A DNA stretch of 21,545 nucleotides from a virus. This document shows positions 6,282-13,746 of the stretch, in pieces. The notes under the pieces were generated by a model. That model saw only the letters and a program-made list of their open reading frames with translations. It was not told where the DNA came from and ran no database searches. Made by a program: the position numbers and the translations under genes. The stretch lies in IMG/VR virus record IMGVR_UViG_3300024257_000065, positions 1 through 21,545 of that record; one strand, 5' to 3'. Every line of letters begins with the position of its first letter. Position 1 is the first letter of the stretch.

Positions 6282-6296
6282 TTAAAAACTTAAACC
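6282..6296 (+). promoter_or_regulatory. Leader motif, copy 10
   Basis: TTAAAAACTTAAACC precedes the ATG at 6297, one base after element P1, so both motifs serve the same start. Confidence 0.5.
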
Positions 6297-6521
6297 ATGG
6301 CAAAAAGTAAAACCAGAATCAAAAGAAGGAAGAAGCAAAGCAAAAAAGCAAACCATGATTATGCCTCTTCTAATAGATGGACACCCATGACGGATTTGAT
6401 GGCTAAATTATCCCACGCAAGTGAAGAAGTTGCCTCACAAACTCCTGTTCCTATTCCTGAACAAGCTAAAAAGGAAATGGTAGCTGAAAAGAAATCTCAT
6501 AACACCCAAATAGGAAGCTGA
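6297..6521 (+). CDS. Hypothetical basic 74-aa protein
   Basis: The N-terminus is an extreme basic patch (AKSKTRIKRRKKQSKKANHD), followed by a polar stretch (RWTPMTDLMAKLSHASEEVA) and a low-complexity tail with prolines and lysines. Probably largely disordered and nucleic-acid binding; no family recognised. It is the first gene after element P1. Its TGA shares a base with the ATG of the next gene (TGATG). Confidence 0.72.
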   Translation: MAKSKTRIKRRKKQSKKANHDYASSNRWTPMTDLMAKLSHASEEVASQTPVPIPEQAKKEMVAEKKSHNTQIGS

Positions 6522-6697
6522 TGTTATTTCTAGCACAAATAATAACAAATAAGGACACGGATCATCCTGTTTGGCGACTAGTGGAAGCTGAAGACAGTAT
6601 CTACGCTGACATGACTGTAACAAATGAAATGAATTCCAATTATGATGGGGATTTCCATCATGTAATTATTCACGAAACAATAAAACAAATATTATGA
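6521..6697 (+). CDS. Small 58-aa acidic protein
   Basis: The frame starts at the A of the previous TGA and stops with TGA inside the ATGA that opens the next gene, so it is coupled on both sides. The protein begins MLFLAQIITNKDTDHPVWRL and continues with an acidic middle (EAEDSIYADM) and a C-terminal HHVIIHETIKQIL. It is not recognised. The perfect overlap at both ends is the main evidence that it is real. Confidence 0.65.
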   Translation: MLFLAQIITNKDTDHPVWRLVEAEDSIYADMTVTNEMNSNYDGDFHHVIIHETIKQIL

Positions 6698-6918
6698 AAA
6701 CTCTAACACCAGAACAACATCTGAAAAACCAAGCTAAGAAGAAAAGAAAAATACTTGAAAAGAATCTTGAAAAAATACAACTAATGATGGACACCCATAA
6801 GGTTTCCAAATCAGTAGCTAAAAATATGATTGCTAAAGGATATGGTACACACCCAAGTGATCTAGTTAATTACAAAGCTTATCGCAAAAGGATTTTAAAA
6901 GCAAAAGGAGGAAACTAA
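6694..6918 (+). CDS. Hypothetical basic 74-aa helical protein
   Basis: Lysine-rich (QHLKNQAKKKRKILEKNLEK), then a segment KVSKSVAKNMIAKGYGTHPS that could be a small helix-turn-helix-like unit, then a basic tail (YRKRILKAKGGN). It may bind nucleic acid; no family is assigned. Its start overlaps the previous stop by ATGA, and its last codons contain the AGGAGG that probably serves as ribosome binding site for the next gene. Confidence 0.74.
   Translation: MKTLTPEQHLKNQAKKKRKILEKNLEKIQLMMDTHKVSKSVAKNMIAKGYGTHPSDLVNYKAYRKRILKAKGGN
6906..6911 (+). promoter_or_regulatory. Perfect Shine-Dalgarno AGGAGG
   Basis: AGGAGG lies 8 bases before the ATG at 6920, within the codons of the upstream gene. Most genes here lack any Shine-Dalgarno, so this site is unusual and supports the short gene downstream. 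Confidence 0.5.
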
Positions 6919-6919
6919 A

Positions 6920-7069
6920 ATGTGGGTGTATATAAGAAGTGAACCAAATTTATTTACTGTTGGCTTTTACGCTCCTGATGGAAAATGGCATACAGATAGT
7001 GATCATTCAAATAGTACAGATGCTGCTGATCGTGTAGCTTATCTAAATGGAAGAAAAGATGGCAAGTAA
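6920..7069 (+). CDS. Small 49-aa conserved-type phage protein
   Basis: Begins MWVYIRSEPNLFTVGFYAPD and continues GKWHTDSDHSNSTDAADRVA, YLNG and a basic end. I recall this layout (WVYIRSEPxLxTVGFYxPDGKW...SDxxxxxEAAxRVxYLNG) from many short phage and bacterial hypothetical proteins; no function is known to me. The start follows a perfect AGGAGG, and the TAA overlaps the next gene, whose ATG is at 7059. Confidence 0.75.
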   Translation: MWVYIRSEPNLFTVGFYAPDGKWHTDSDHSNSTDAADRVAYLNGRKDGK

Positions 7070-7214
7070 CATTAAACTAAAATCAAAGTGCTGTGGGGTG
7101 ACTTTAAGATACCGTCAAGTGCTTTTAACCTATGGGAATACGTATTTTATATATTGTTCAGAATGTGGAACACTCCATGGGGATTACAAAATCATTCCTG
7201 AAAAAGATTTGTAA
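7059..7214 (+). CDS. Small 51-aa zinc-ribbon-like protein
   Basis: Contains KCCGVTLRYRQ in the N-terminal part and YCSECGTLHG near residues 32-41: a Cys-Cys pair plus CxxC, suggesting a small zinc ribbon. It overlaps the previous gene by 11 bases, and its TAA shares its last base with the primase ATG (TAATG). It may act with the primase or helicase as a nucleic-acid-binding accessory, by position only. Confidence 0.65.
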   Translation: MASNIKLKSKCCGVTLRYRQVLLTYGNTYFIYCSECGTLHGDYKIIPEKDL

Positions 7215-8104
7215 TGGATATTATCTCTTTGTACCGAAACCATGGTATTCATTTCCTAACAGAAGGGCATAAACATTGTCGGCCCGGCTGGGTCAATACT
7301 CCTTGCCCTTATTGTTCTGGGAATACAGGTATGCATCTTGGATTTGAAGCTGACCAAGGATATTATTATTGCTGGAGATGTGGTTGGCATCCTATTGTTG
7401 GTACAATTGCTAAGATGATGAATATATCAGAACAGGAAGCCTATGGAATAATAAAACCATATGAACTCCTAACAAGTAAAATTAAAGTACACAAGCCCAA
7501 ACAAGAACTTTTCAAACTTCCTAGTAATGTTGGACCATTAGAGAAAAAGCATAAAACCTATTTGACAAAAAGAGGATTTGACCCAGAGGAGCTAATTCAC
7601 TATTGGGATGTTATGGGTACTGGTCCAATTAGCTTGTTAGATAAGATACATTATGGACATAGGATTCTGGCACCCGTATACTGGCAAGGGCAACGAGTTA
7701 CCTTTCAAACAAGGGATATTACCAACAGAAGCCTTACAAAGTATCTCGCGTGTCCTAAACACAGGGAAAAGATACATCACAAACATATTCTCTATGGCAA
7801 GGAAGAAGCTTGGACGCAAACTGGAATATGTGTAGAAGGAATAACAGATGTTTGGAAAATAGGAGGAGAAGCATTTTGTACATTTGGAATAGAATTTACA
7901 AACAGGCAATTAAGAGCTATTGCGGACACCTTTGATAGAGTTGCTATTGTCTTTGATCCTGATCCCCAAGCTATCATACAAGCTAATAAATTAAAAGCTG
8001 AATTGGGATTCAGAGGAGTTGATGCTTGGATTGTTTCTATTACAAATGATCCGGGTAGTATGAAACCCCAACAAATCAAAGAACTAAAGGCAAAAATCTT
8101 ATGA
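7214..8104 (+). CDS. DNA primase (CHC2 zinc finger + TOPRIM)
   Basis: Synthesises RNA primers for replication. The N-terminal zinc finger has C31-P-Y-C34 and C53-W-R-C56 with basic and aromatic residues around them. The TOPRIM domain carries VEGITDVW (Glu209) and VFDPDP (Asp248 and Asp250), the metal-binding acidic residues of the family. At 296 aa it is much shorter than bacterial DnaG (about 600 aa) and lacks an obvious helicase-interaction domain, as in many phage primases. It overlaps the preceding zinc-ribbon gene by one base and the next by ATGA. It lies upstream of the loader and helicase genes in one transcription unit. Confidence 0.93.
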   Translation: MDIISLYRNHGIHFLTEGHKHCRPGWVNTPCPYCSGNTGMHLGFEADQGYYYCWRCGWHPIVGTIAKMMNISEQEAYGIIKPYELLTSKIKVHKPKQELFKLPSNVGPLEKKHKTYLTKRGFDPEELIHYWDVMGTGPISLLDKIHYGHRILAPVYWQGQRVTFQTRDITNRSLTKYLACPKHREKIHHKHILYGKEEAWTQTGICVEGITDVWKIGGEAFCTFGIEFTNRQLRAIADTFDRVAIVFDPDPQAIIQANKLKAELGFRGVDAWIVSITNDPGSMKPQQIKELKAKIL

Positions 8105-8265
8105 GAGGCATTTGTCATTGTAAGGAAAGAAAGAAACCTATTAAAAAAAGGGATTGGCATGTAATAAAACATAATGTAATATCTAAAATGAGATGTGGAG
8201 TTTGTGATAAAATATGGTATTCAAATGCCCCATATACATCTATACTATTTAAAAAAACTAACTAA
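8101..8265 (+). CDS. Small 54-aa Cys-rich basic protein
   Basis: MRGICHCKERKKPIKKRDWH is followed by MRCGVCDKIWYS: C5-x-C7 and C32-x2-C35 with a basic linker, a likely minimal zinc-binding unit. It overlaps the primase stop by ATGA and ends two bases before the next start. The function is not recognised; a nucleic-acid-binding accessory of the replication set is plausible. Confidence 0.62.
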   Translation: MRGICHCKERKKPIKKRDWHVIKHNVISKMRCGVCDKIWYSNAPYTSILFKKTN

Positions 8266-8267
8266 AG

Positions 8268-9038
8268 ATGGCGAAACGATATACTGATACCAATAAATAC
8301 AAAGAAGCTTTTATGAAAAGTTTGCCCGGACCTTATAAGCTCCTCTGGGATTATATAAACCATGACTGCAACCATGCTGGAATCTGGATTGTAGACTTTG
8401 AAGTTGCTCAAATTTATATTGGAAAAGAGATGATGGTAAATAAAAGACAAGCCCTGATTTTGTTCAATACAGAGAAGGAAAAACGTATATTTGAATTTGA
8501 TAGGGGAAAACGATGGCTAATCAACTCATTCTTAACAGAACAGTACGGAATTTTAAACCCGAAAAATAAAGTTCACAATTCTGTTTTAGAAATATTGGAT
8601 TCATTCAATTTAAATACAGAAATTAAGTACCTAACAAGCACCAGTTATGGTGCTAAGGATATAGATAAAGAAAAAGAAAAAGAAAAATTAAACCTAAATA
8701 ATAAAAAAAATCCCAAAAAAATAACACCAGACTTGTTTACTAGATTTTGGAAATTGTATCCAAGAAAGGTTGCCAAACCTACTGCGCAAACTAAATGGAA
8801 CACCATATGTAAAAAAGCTGATGCACCTGATTGGGATATAATCAAAGGCGCTATTCTTGAACAGAAAGAAACAGACCAGTGGGGACGGGGCATAATACCT
8901 CATCCAACTACTTGGTTAAATCAACAACGATGGGATGATGATGTTTCATTTATGAATGACATTAGAAGAAAAACAAATGATAAAAAAACAGGAAGAAAAA
9001 TAACAACCGACTTTGGTCAACCCGATAAAGAAAAATGA
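8268..9038 (+). CDS. Probable phage replication initiator / replisome organiser
   Basis: 256 aa. The N-terminal half (about 1-120: YKEAFMKSLPGPYKLLWDYI, then HAGIWIVDF) has the look of the winged-helix N-terminus of phage replisome-organiser proteins. A lysine-rich linker (about 130-152) leads to a C-terminal module FTRFWKLYPRKVAKPTAQTK with F160, W161 and YPRK (164-167), followed by HPTTWLNQQRW. The FW..YPRK...A...W / P.TWLN..RW pattern is a common C-terminal element of phage replication-initiation proteins next to DnaC-like loaders. It likely binds the origin or recruits the loader. No origin repeats were seen inside the gene. Confidence 0.72.
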   Translation: MAKRYTDTNKYKEAFMKSLPGPYKLLWDYINHDCNHAGIWIVDFEVAQIYIGKEMMVNKRQALILFNTEKEKRIFEFDRGKRWLINSFLTEQYGILNPKNKVHNSVLEILDSFNLNTEIKYLTSTSYGAKDIDKEKEKEKLNLNNKKNPKKITPDLFTRFWKLYPRKVAKPTAQTKWNTICKKADAPDWDIIKGAILEQKETDQWGRGIIPHPTTWLNQQRWDDDVSFMNDIRRKTNDKKTGRKITTDFGQPDKEK

Positions 9039-9325
9039 TTATGACTTATGAAAAATTAAAAACAATTGAAGATGCTAGAAAACTTGCTAAAGGGCTTCGT
9101 GATTCTTTAGAGTTTAAAAAAATGCTAGATGATATAACTTTTGCAATTACAGGAAGGCAATACCCTTTCACAAATGATACAGTCACACCTGTGATTAAAG
9201 AGATTGTGAGAGAAGCAGAAAAAGAAACACCCCATTTTGAAAAAATAAAAGTATTGATGGATAGAGTGCAGGAGCTTATAAATTTTGAAAAGAAAAGAAT
9301 CATACAACAACCTGAGCATAACTAA
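9035..9325 (+). CDS. Hypothetical 96-aa helical protein
   Basis: Almost entirely predicted helix, with alternating charge (KTIEDARKLAKGLRDSLEFK; VIKEIVREAEKETPHFEKIK). A second in-frame ATG is at 9041; 9035 is chosen because it overlaps the previous stop by ATGA. It sits between the initiator-like gene and the loader gene and may be a replisome adaptor, by position only. Confidence 0.74.
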   Translation: MIMTYEKLKTIEDARKLAKGLRDSLEFKKMLDDITFAITGRQYPFTNDTVTPVIKEIVREAEKETPHFEKIKVLMDRVQELINFEKKRIIQQPEHN

Positions 9326-9327
9326 CT

Positions 9328-9924
9328 ATGGAATGTATCAAATGTAAAAGAGAATACAAAAGGCAGGAATGTGAATTTTGTATCAGAGAAGGAAAGTGGA
9401 ACAGCTTGATAAAAGAAAGCTTTATTCATTCAACATTTCCTCCAAGAATTGAAACTGATCTTTTATGCTTAAACCTTCCTGAAATAGAAATGTGGGAAAA
9501 TAGCTATTTGTATGGAGTGGTTAAAAGTGGTAAAACAATAGAAGCCTGTACCATGTTATTGGAAACTAAGCATTTCAATTACATCTACAATCAAGAAGCT
9601 TCCTACTGCTTTAAAAATGCCTCAGACTTATTGGTTGAGATAAAAGCAAGCTATGGAAAGAATGTCATGGATGAGAATCAAATAATTGAAAAATATATAG
9701 CCTATGATTATTTGGTACTGGATGACCTTGGAGCAGAAAGAGTTACGGAGTGGGCATTACAGATTCTTTACATAATCATCAACAGAAGGTATGAATGGGA
9801 AAAAGAAACCATAATAACATCCAATTTTAGTTTGGCTGAATTAGCTCAGAATTTAGGAGATGATCGCATACCAAGCAGAATCCAAAGAATGTGTAAACAA
9901 ATAAAATTCAATAAACCCATATGA
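9328..9924 (+). CDS. DnaC/IstB-like AAA+ helicase loader
   Basis: AAA+ ATPase that would load the downstream DnaB-like helicase. A small zinc knuckle opens the protein (C3, C6, C15, C18). Walker A is GVVKSGKT (63-70), Walker B YLVLDDLGAE (about 128-137, Asp132/Asp133), a sensor-like ITSNFSLAEL follows, and RIPSRIQRMC near the end fits the arginine-finger region. At 198 aa it is shorter than E. coli DnaC (245 aa). Its 3' end overlaps the helicase start by ATGA, which supports the loader role. Confident on family; partner inferred. Confidence 0.88.
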   Translation: MECIKCKREYKRQECEFCIREGKWNSLIKESFIHSTFPPRIETDLLCLNLPEIEMWENSYLYGVVKSGKTIEACTMLLETKHFNYIYNQEASYCFKNASDLLVEIKASYGKNVMDENQIIEKYIAYDYLVLDDLGAERVTEWALQILYIIINRRYEWEKETIITSNFSLAELAQNLGDDRIPSRIQRMCKQIKFNKPI

Positions 9925-11468
9925 ACTTAGAAAGAAAAATCATAATAGGCTTAATCACTTCAACTGATTACATCAAACAGATAGCACCTGTGCTTAAATT
10001 AGATTTATTCCAAAGCGCAGCGGCTGGCATCCTAGCTAAATGGTGTATGGAATATTATGAGCAGTTTAAAAAAGCACCAGAAAAAGATATTGAAATCATT
10101 TACTTTGAGAAAGTTAAGCATAAAAAAATATCAGAGGACTTGGCAGAAGAGATTGAAAATGATATCTTGCCTGATTTAAATGAGGAGTATGTAAGTGACC
10201 CAATCAATATAAAAGCCCTATTAAGCAAAACAAAAAAGCATTTCAAAGAAAGAAAGCTGATTCAATTAAATGAACAAACCCAAACTCTATTAGATGATGG
10301 AAAATTGGAAGAAGCTGAGGCACTGATAAAAGATTACAAATCAGTAGCTGAAGAAAGGATGGACATAAACCTTTCTGATGAATCTACTCTGGATGTTGTT
10401 AGTAAAGCTTTTTCAGAATCCGAAACTCCAATTGTACAATATCCCGGAGCATTAGGAAAGTTTTGGAATCATCAATTTGTTAGAGGAGGTTTGATTGGTT
10501 TAATGGCCCCAGAGAAAAGAGGAAAGACATTTTGGTTATTAGATATGACGATAAGAGCTTCCCGCCAAGGAGCAAAGGTTGCTTTCTTCCAAGCTGGAGA
10601 TATGACCGAAACTCAACAAATCCTTCGTATGTGTATTTACTTAGCCAGAAAGAGCAATCAAGATAGATATACCGGTGCCTTGTGGCTTCCTGTGAAAGAC
10701 TGCCTCCGTAATCAGCTTGATTCTTGTACTTTAGACGAACGGGAGTCAATGATTGGGGTGTTAGATGGGTTAGATTACACTAAGGACACAATCAGGCAGG
10801 ACATTGTATTAGAGGACTTGATACAGTCTTACAAAGACAATCCTGAATATTCACCCTGTTACAATTGTGATCAATATTACAAATACAGATTAGGCACACC
10901 ATGGATTAAAGAGATTCATATCAAAAATGCCCTGAGTAAAAAAGAAGCTCAAGAAAAGTATTCTGACTTTTTCATAAACCATCCTAAACAATTCAAACTA
11001 TCCACTCATGCTAATGGCACCTTGTCTATAAAGGGAATCAATGACATACTTAATATGTGGGAGGTGGAAGATGGGTTTGTACCTGATTTAATAGCAATTG
11101 ATTATGCTGATATTTTAGCTCCTCCAAGTCGGATGGAATTTAGACATCAACAAAATGAAATCTGGAAAGGTTTGAGAAGTATTAGTCAGGAAAGGAATGC
11201 GCTTGTGATAGCACCCACCCAAGCCGATGCTAATAGCTATGAAAAAAACAGCTTGAGTCTAAAAAACTTTTCTGAAGACAAAAGGAAGTATGCCCATGTT
11301 ACAGCCATGTATGGTTTAAATCAAGATTGGAAAGGCAGAGAAAAGAATCTGGGTGTGATGCGAATAAATGAATTGGTAATTAGAGAAGGAGCATTTGACA
11401 GCTCCCAACATGTATATGTTTTACAGAAATTACAAATTGGAAGACCATTTTTAACAAGTTACTTTTAA
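9921..11468 (+). CDS. DnaB-like replicative DNA helicase
   Basis: 515 aa, RecA-fold 5'-3' helicase of the replication fork. Residues 1-145 form a helical N-terminal domain. Walker A is APEKRGKT (196-203) with Ala in place of the usual first Gly, followed by FWLLDMTIRA; QAGDMTETQQI resembles helicase motif H1a; Walker B is LIAIDYADIL (Asp394); IAPTQAD is near 430. An insertion of about 100 residues (about 245-350) lies between these, with C261, C269 and the pair C313/C316 that could bind zinc; typical DnaB lacks it. It follows the loader gene with a 4-base overlap. Function is confident; the insertion is unusual. Confidence 0.9.
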   Translation: MNLERKIIIGLITSTDYIKQIAPVLKLDLFQSAAAGILAKWCMEYYEQFKKAPEKDIEIIYFEKVKHKKISEDLAEEIENDILPDLNEEYVSDPINIKALLSKTKKHFKERKLIQLNEQTQTLLDDGKLEEAEALIKDYKSVAEERMDINLSDESTLDVVSKAFSESETPIVQYPGALGKFWNHQFVRGGLIGLMAPEKRGKTFWLLDMTIRASRQGAKVAFFQAGDMTETQQILRMCIYLARKSNQDRYTGALWLPVKDCLRNQLDSCTLDERESMIGVLDGLDYTKDTIRQDIVLEDLIQSYKDNPEYSPCYNCDQYYKYRLGTPWIKEIHIKNALSKKEAQEKYSDFFINHPKQFKLSTHANGTLSIKGINDILNMWEVEDGFVPDLIAIDYADILAPPSRMEFRHQQNEIWKGLRSISQERNALVIAPTQADANSYEKNSLSLKNFSEDKRKYAHVTAMYGLNQDWKGREKNLGVMRINELVIREGAFDSSQHVYVLQKLQIGRPFLTSYF

Positions 11469-11479
11469 ACAAAAATATT

Positions 11480-11761
11480 ATGAAAAATCCAACAACTATT
11501 TTAGGAACACCAATCCCAGAAAGCACAAGAGGTATTTTGTATTTATGTTATTTTGATATAGAAAAGAAAACTATACAAGTGACTCAAGAACGATTGTATG
11601 TCAATTCATTTCATGCGCTTGATGCTTATGCTAATATACCAAATCCAGAATCACAATTAGTGACAGGAAAGAATTTTGCTGATTTGATTCTTAATCTTAA
11701 TATGCTTCATAACAATCTTAAAGATAAGAATTGGTTGGAAGAGCTTTCAAATTGTTTATAA
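11480..11761 (+). CDS. Hypothetical 93-aa protein
   Basis: Not recognised. Beta strands (RGILYLCYFDIEKKTIQVTQ) are followed by a helical C-terminus (NFADLILNLNMLHNNLKDKN). It has no signal peptide or membrane segment. It starts 11 bases after the helicase stop, with ACAAAAATATT before the ATG, and stops one base before the next gene. Confidence 0.75.
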   Translation: MKNPTTILGTPIPESTRGILYLCYFDIEKKTIQVTQERLYVNSFHALDAYANIPNPESQLVTGKNFADLILNLNMLHNNLKDKNWLEELSNCL

Positions 11762-11762
11762 T

Positions 11763-12032
11763 ATGGAAAGAAATAAAAAACCAGAAAAGAAGTCCAAAGG
11801 ATTCTTTGAAGTCAAACCTCTATGGGAAAAGGAGTGGGAAGGGATGCCTGAATTTACACAGAATGATTTAACCTCCTTCCGTAAAATAATTGTCCACTTT
11901 AGAAACCAAGAAGATGTAGAGGAGTTTGCAAAGCTTCTTAATCAAAGGATAACTAAAAAGCAACCAAGCATTTGGTATCCAAAAAGAGAAATTCGTCATC
12001 ACTTCAATAAACGATACATCGATGAATCCTAA
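11763..12032 (+). CDS. 89-aa protein coupled to the glycosyltransferase
   Basis: After a basic start (ERNKKPEKKSKGFFEVKPLW) comes EFTQNDLTSFRKIIVHFRNQ, then EDVEEFAKLLNQRITKKQPS and IWYPKREIRHHF. I recall this layout (a strand VHF, a helix EDVxxFAxLxxQxIT, then SIWYPK) as a recurrent small domain beside DNA-modification or glycosyltransferase genes in phages of several hosts, but cannot name it. The last 11 bases overlap the next gene, so the two are made together. It could be a partner or specificity subunit of the glycosyltransferase; that role is inference. Confidence 0.75.
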   Translation: MERNKKPEKKSKGFFEVKPLWEKEWEGMPEFTQNDLTSFRKIIVHFRNQEDVEEFAKLLNQRITKKQPSIWYPKREIRHHFNKRYIDES

Positions 12033-12846
12033 ATACCCAGTGTACATACCATCTAAAGGTAGGTGGGAAACCAGATTGACTAGTAAAGCTCTGGAGCTAA
12101 TGAATATGCCTTATTATATAGTGGTAGAAAAAGAAGAGTATGAGCAATATGCTTCTGTCATTTCTCCTAAAAAGATTCTGGTATTGCCCTTTAGCAATAA
12201 GGGATTGTTTTCAGCTAGGAATTGGATCATGGAACATTCCATATCTTTAGGAGCTAAAAGACATTGGCAACTGGATGATAATATTGAAGGCTTTTGTAGA
12301 TTCAATAACAACTACCATGTTCCTGTTACATCAGGCACTATCTTTAGGTGTGCTGAGGACTTTGTGGATAGATATGAGAATATAGCATATGCTGGATTCC
12401 AATATGACTTCTTTGTACCTAGTAAAGTTCTACATCCAGCCTTTGTTATAAACACCCGAATCTATTCCTGCACACTAGTGAACAATGCCATTCCCTTTAG
12501 ATGGAGAAGCCTGTACAATGATGATACAGATGTTTGTTTGCAAGCTTTAAAGGAGAAATGGTGTACGATTCTTTTCTATGCTTTCATACAATTGAAATCC
12601 ACCACAATGACTATTAAAGGAGGAAACACTGAGGACTTATATTTGATCCAAGATGGTCGTTTAAAGATGGCAGAAGCTCTTAAAGAGCTACACCCCAACC
12701 TAACTAGAGTAACATGGAAGTGGGGACGGTGGCAGCACCAAGTAAATTATACACCCTTTAAAAGAAACAAACTGATAAAAAAGAAAGGTTTGGAAATTAA
12801 GAAAGGTGTCGATAATTATGGAATGAAATTAAAGAAAATAAAATGA
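12022..12846 (+). CDS. Glycosyltransferase, TET-associated (TAGT)-like
   Basis: 274 aa GT-A-type fold. Evidence: opening strand YPVYIPSKGRW (residues 5-15), a second strand PYYIVVEKEE, an acidic DxD-like site QLDDNI (Asp85/Asp86) and a second acidic cluster YNDDTD (165-170) where the family has its catalytic region. This layout matches, by memory, the TET-associated glycosyltransferases that add sugars to oxidised bases in phage DNA. No TET/JBP dioxygenase is in the window, so the acceptor base and sugar donor are unknown. The C-terminus is very basic (KRNKLIKKKGLEIKKG), consistent with DNA binding. It is preceded by the coupled 89-aa gene and followed by a methyltransferase gene. Confidence 0.75.
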   Translation: MNPKYPVYIPSKGRWETRLTSKALELMNMPYYIVVEKEEYEQYASVISPKKILVLPFSNKGLFSARNWIMEHSISLGAKRHWQLDDNIEGFCRFNNNYHVPVTSGTIFRCAEDFVDRYENIAYAGFQYDFFVPSKVLHPAFVINTRIYSCTLVNNAIPFRWRSLYNDDTDVCLQALKEKWCTILFYAFIQLKSTTMTIKGGNTEDLYLIQDGRLKMAEALKELHPNLTRVTWKWGRWQHQVNYTPFKRNKLIKKKGLEIKKGVDNYGMKLKKIK

Positions 12847-12904
12847 AACTGAATATAATATGATAACGGACCATAAACATTGTTCTATTTGTAGACAAGA
12901 ATAA

Positions 12905-12917
12905 TTAAAAACGAAAT
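12905..12917 (+). promoter_or_regulatory. Leader-like motif, diverged
   Basis: TTAAAAACGAAAT precedes the ATG at 12918. It matches the leader with one substitution and one missing base. Upstream, 12847-12904 holds no convincing gene. Confidence 0.35.
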
Positions 12918-13682
12918 ATGAAAAGAAACGAAATATATTTAGGCGATTGTCTCGAAGTAATGAAAGACATACCAAATAAAAGTATTGATGCTGTTATTTG
13001 TGATTTACCCTATGGTATAACTAATTGTAAATGGGATAGTGTAATTCCTTTTGATGAAATGTGGCTAAGACTAAACAAACTAATAAAACCTAACGGAGCT
13101 ATTGTATTATTTGGTAGTGAGCCTTTCAGTAGTGCTTTAAGAATGAGTAATATTAAGAACTATAAGTATGATATAATATGGCATAAAAAAAGACCATCAA
13201 ATCCGATGCTGGCTAAAAAACAAGTTATGAAAGTACATGAAAACATATCTATTTTTTATAAAAAATTTGGAACGTATAACCCACAGGGACTTATTAAAAC
13301 AGACGGGAAGCCAAGAGGAGGTGTGAATCCAAGTAAAACAGAGTTGGGATTCGGAAGATCAATAAAGAAACCATATAAGCAGACTCATACTAATTATCCT
13401 AAAAGTATACAAACATTTGGAACAGACAACAGTAGGAATGTTCATCCTACTCAAAAACCAGTTGCTTTGATGGAATACCTAATCAAAACCTACACGGATG
13501 AAGGTGAAACAGTCCTTGATTTTACAATGGGTTCAGGAACAACTGGCGTTGCCTGTGTGAATTTGAATAGAAATTTTATTGGAATTGAAATAGATAATAA
13601 GTATTTTGAAATAGCTAAAAATAGAATTGCTAAAGCTGCATCAAAATTGGCTGATAAGCCAAAAGTGCGTGGGCTTTTTTAA
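12918..13682 (+). CDS. Orphan DNA methyltransferase (N4-C/N6-A, beta class)
   Basis: Transfers a methyl group from S-adenosylmethionine to an exocyclic amino group in DNA. The catalytic motif DLPYG (29-33; DPPY type) comes first, then FGSEPF, HPTQKP (about 176-181) and, at the C-terminal end, the SAM-binding motif DFTMGSGTTG (from about 201) with IGIEID after it. Catalytic motif before SAM motif defines the beta order. Size (254 aa) is normal. No restriction endonuclease gene adjoins it, so it is probably a protective or regulatory orphan. Its target is not visible. The end of the gene, KPKVRGLF, overlaps a terminator-like hairpin. Confidence 0.93.
   Translation: MKRNEIYLGDCLEVMKDIPNKSIDAVICDLPYGITNCKWDSVIPFDEMWLRLNKLIKPNGAIVLFGSEPFSSALRMSNIKNYKYDIIWHKKRPSNPMLAKKQVMKVHENISIFYKKFGTYNPQGLIKTDGKPRGGVNPSKTELGFGRSIKKPYKQTHTNYPKSIQTFGTDNSRNVHPTQKPVALMEYLIKTYTDEGETVLDFTMGSGTTGVACVNLNRNFIGIEIDNKYFEIAKNRIAKAASKLADKPKVRGLF
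13656..13680 (+). terminator. Terminator-like hairpin at methyltransferase stop
   Basis: AAGCC (13656-13660) pairs with GGCTT (13672-13676) around an 11-base loop, and the tract TTTTTT (13675-13680) runs into the stop codon. The stem is only 5 bp, so efficiency may be modest. Confidence 0.45.
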
Positions 13683-13746
13683 TAAGTTGGTTATTAGTTA
13701 TTGGAGGCACCATCGGTATATCATATTGGATTGTTCAATTTATAAA

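Noticed and set aside
12860-12904. 14-aa frame MITDHKHCSICRQE with a CxxC
   Set aside because: Too short, no leader or ribosome site, and not coupled to neighbours; could be a gene remnant but cannot be supported.
12918-13682. Restriction-modification system
   Set aside because: Only the methyltransferase is visible; neighbours are a glycosyltransferase and an orphan, with no endonuclease motif.
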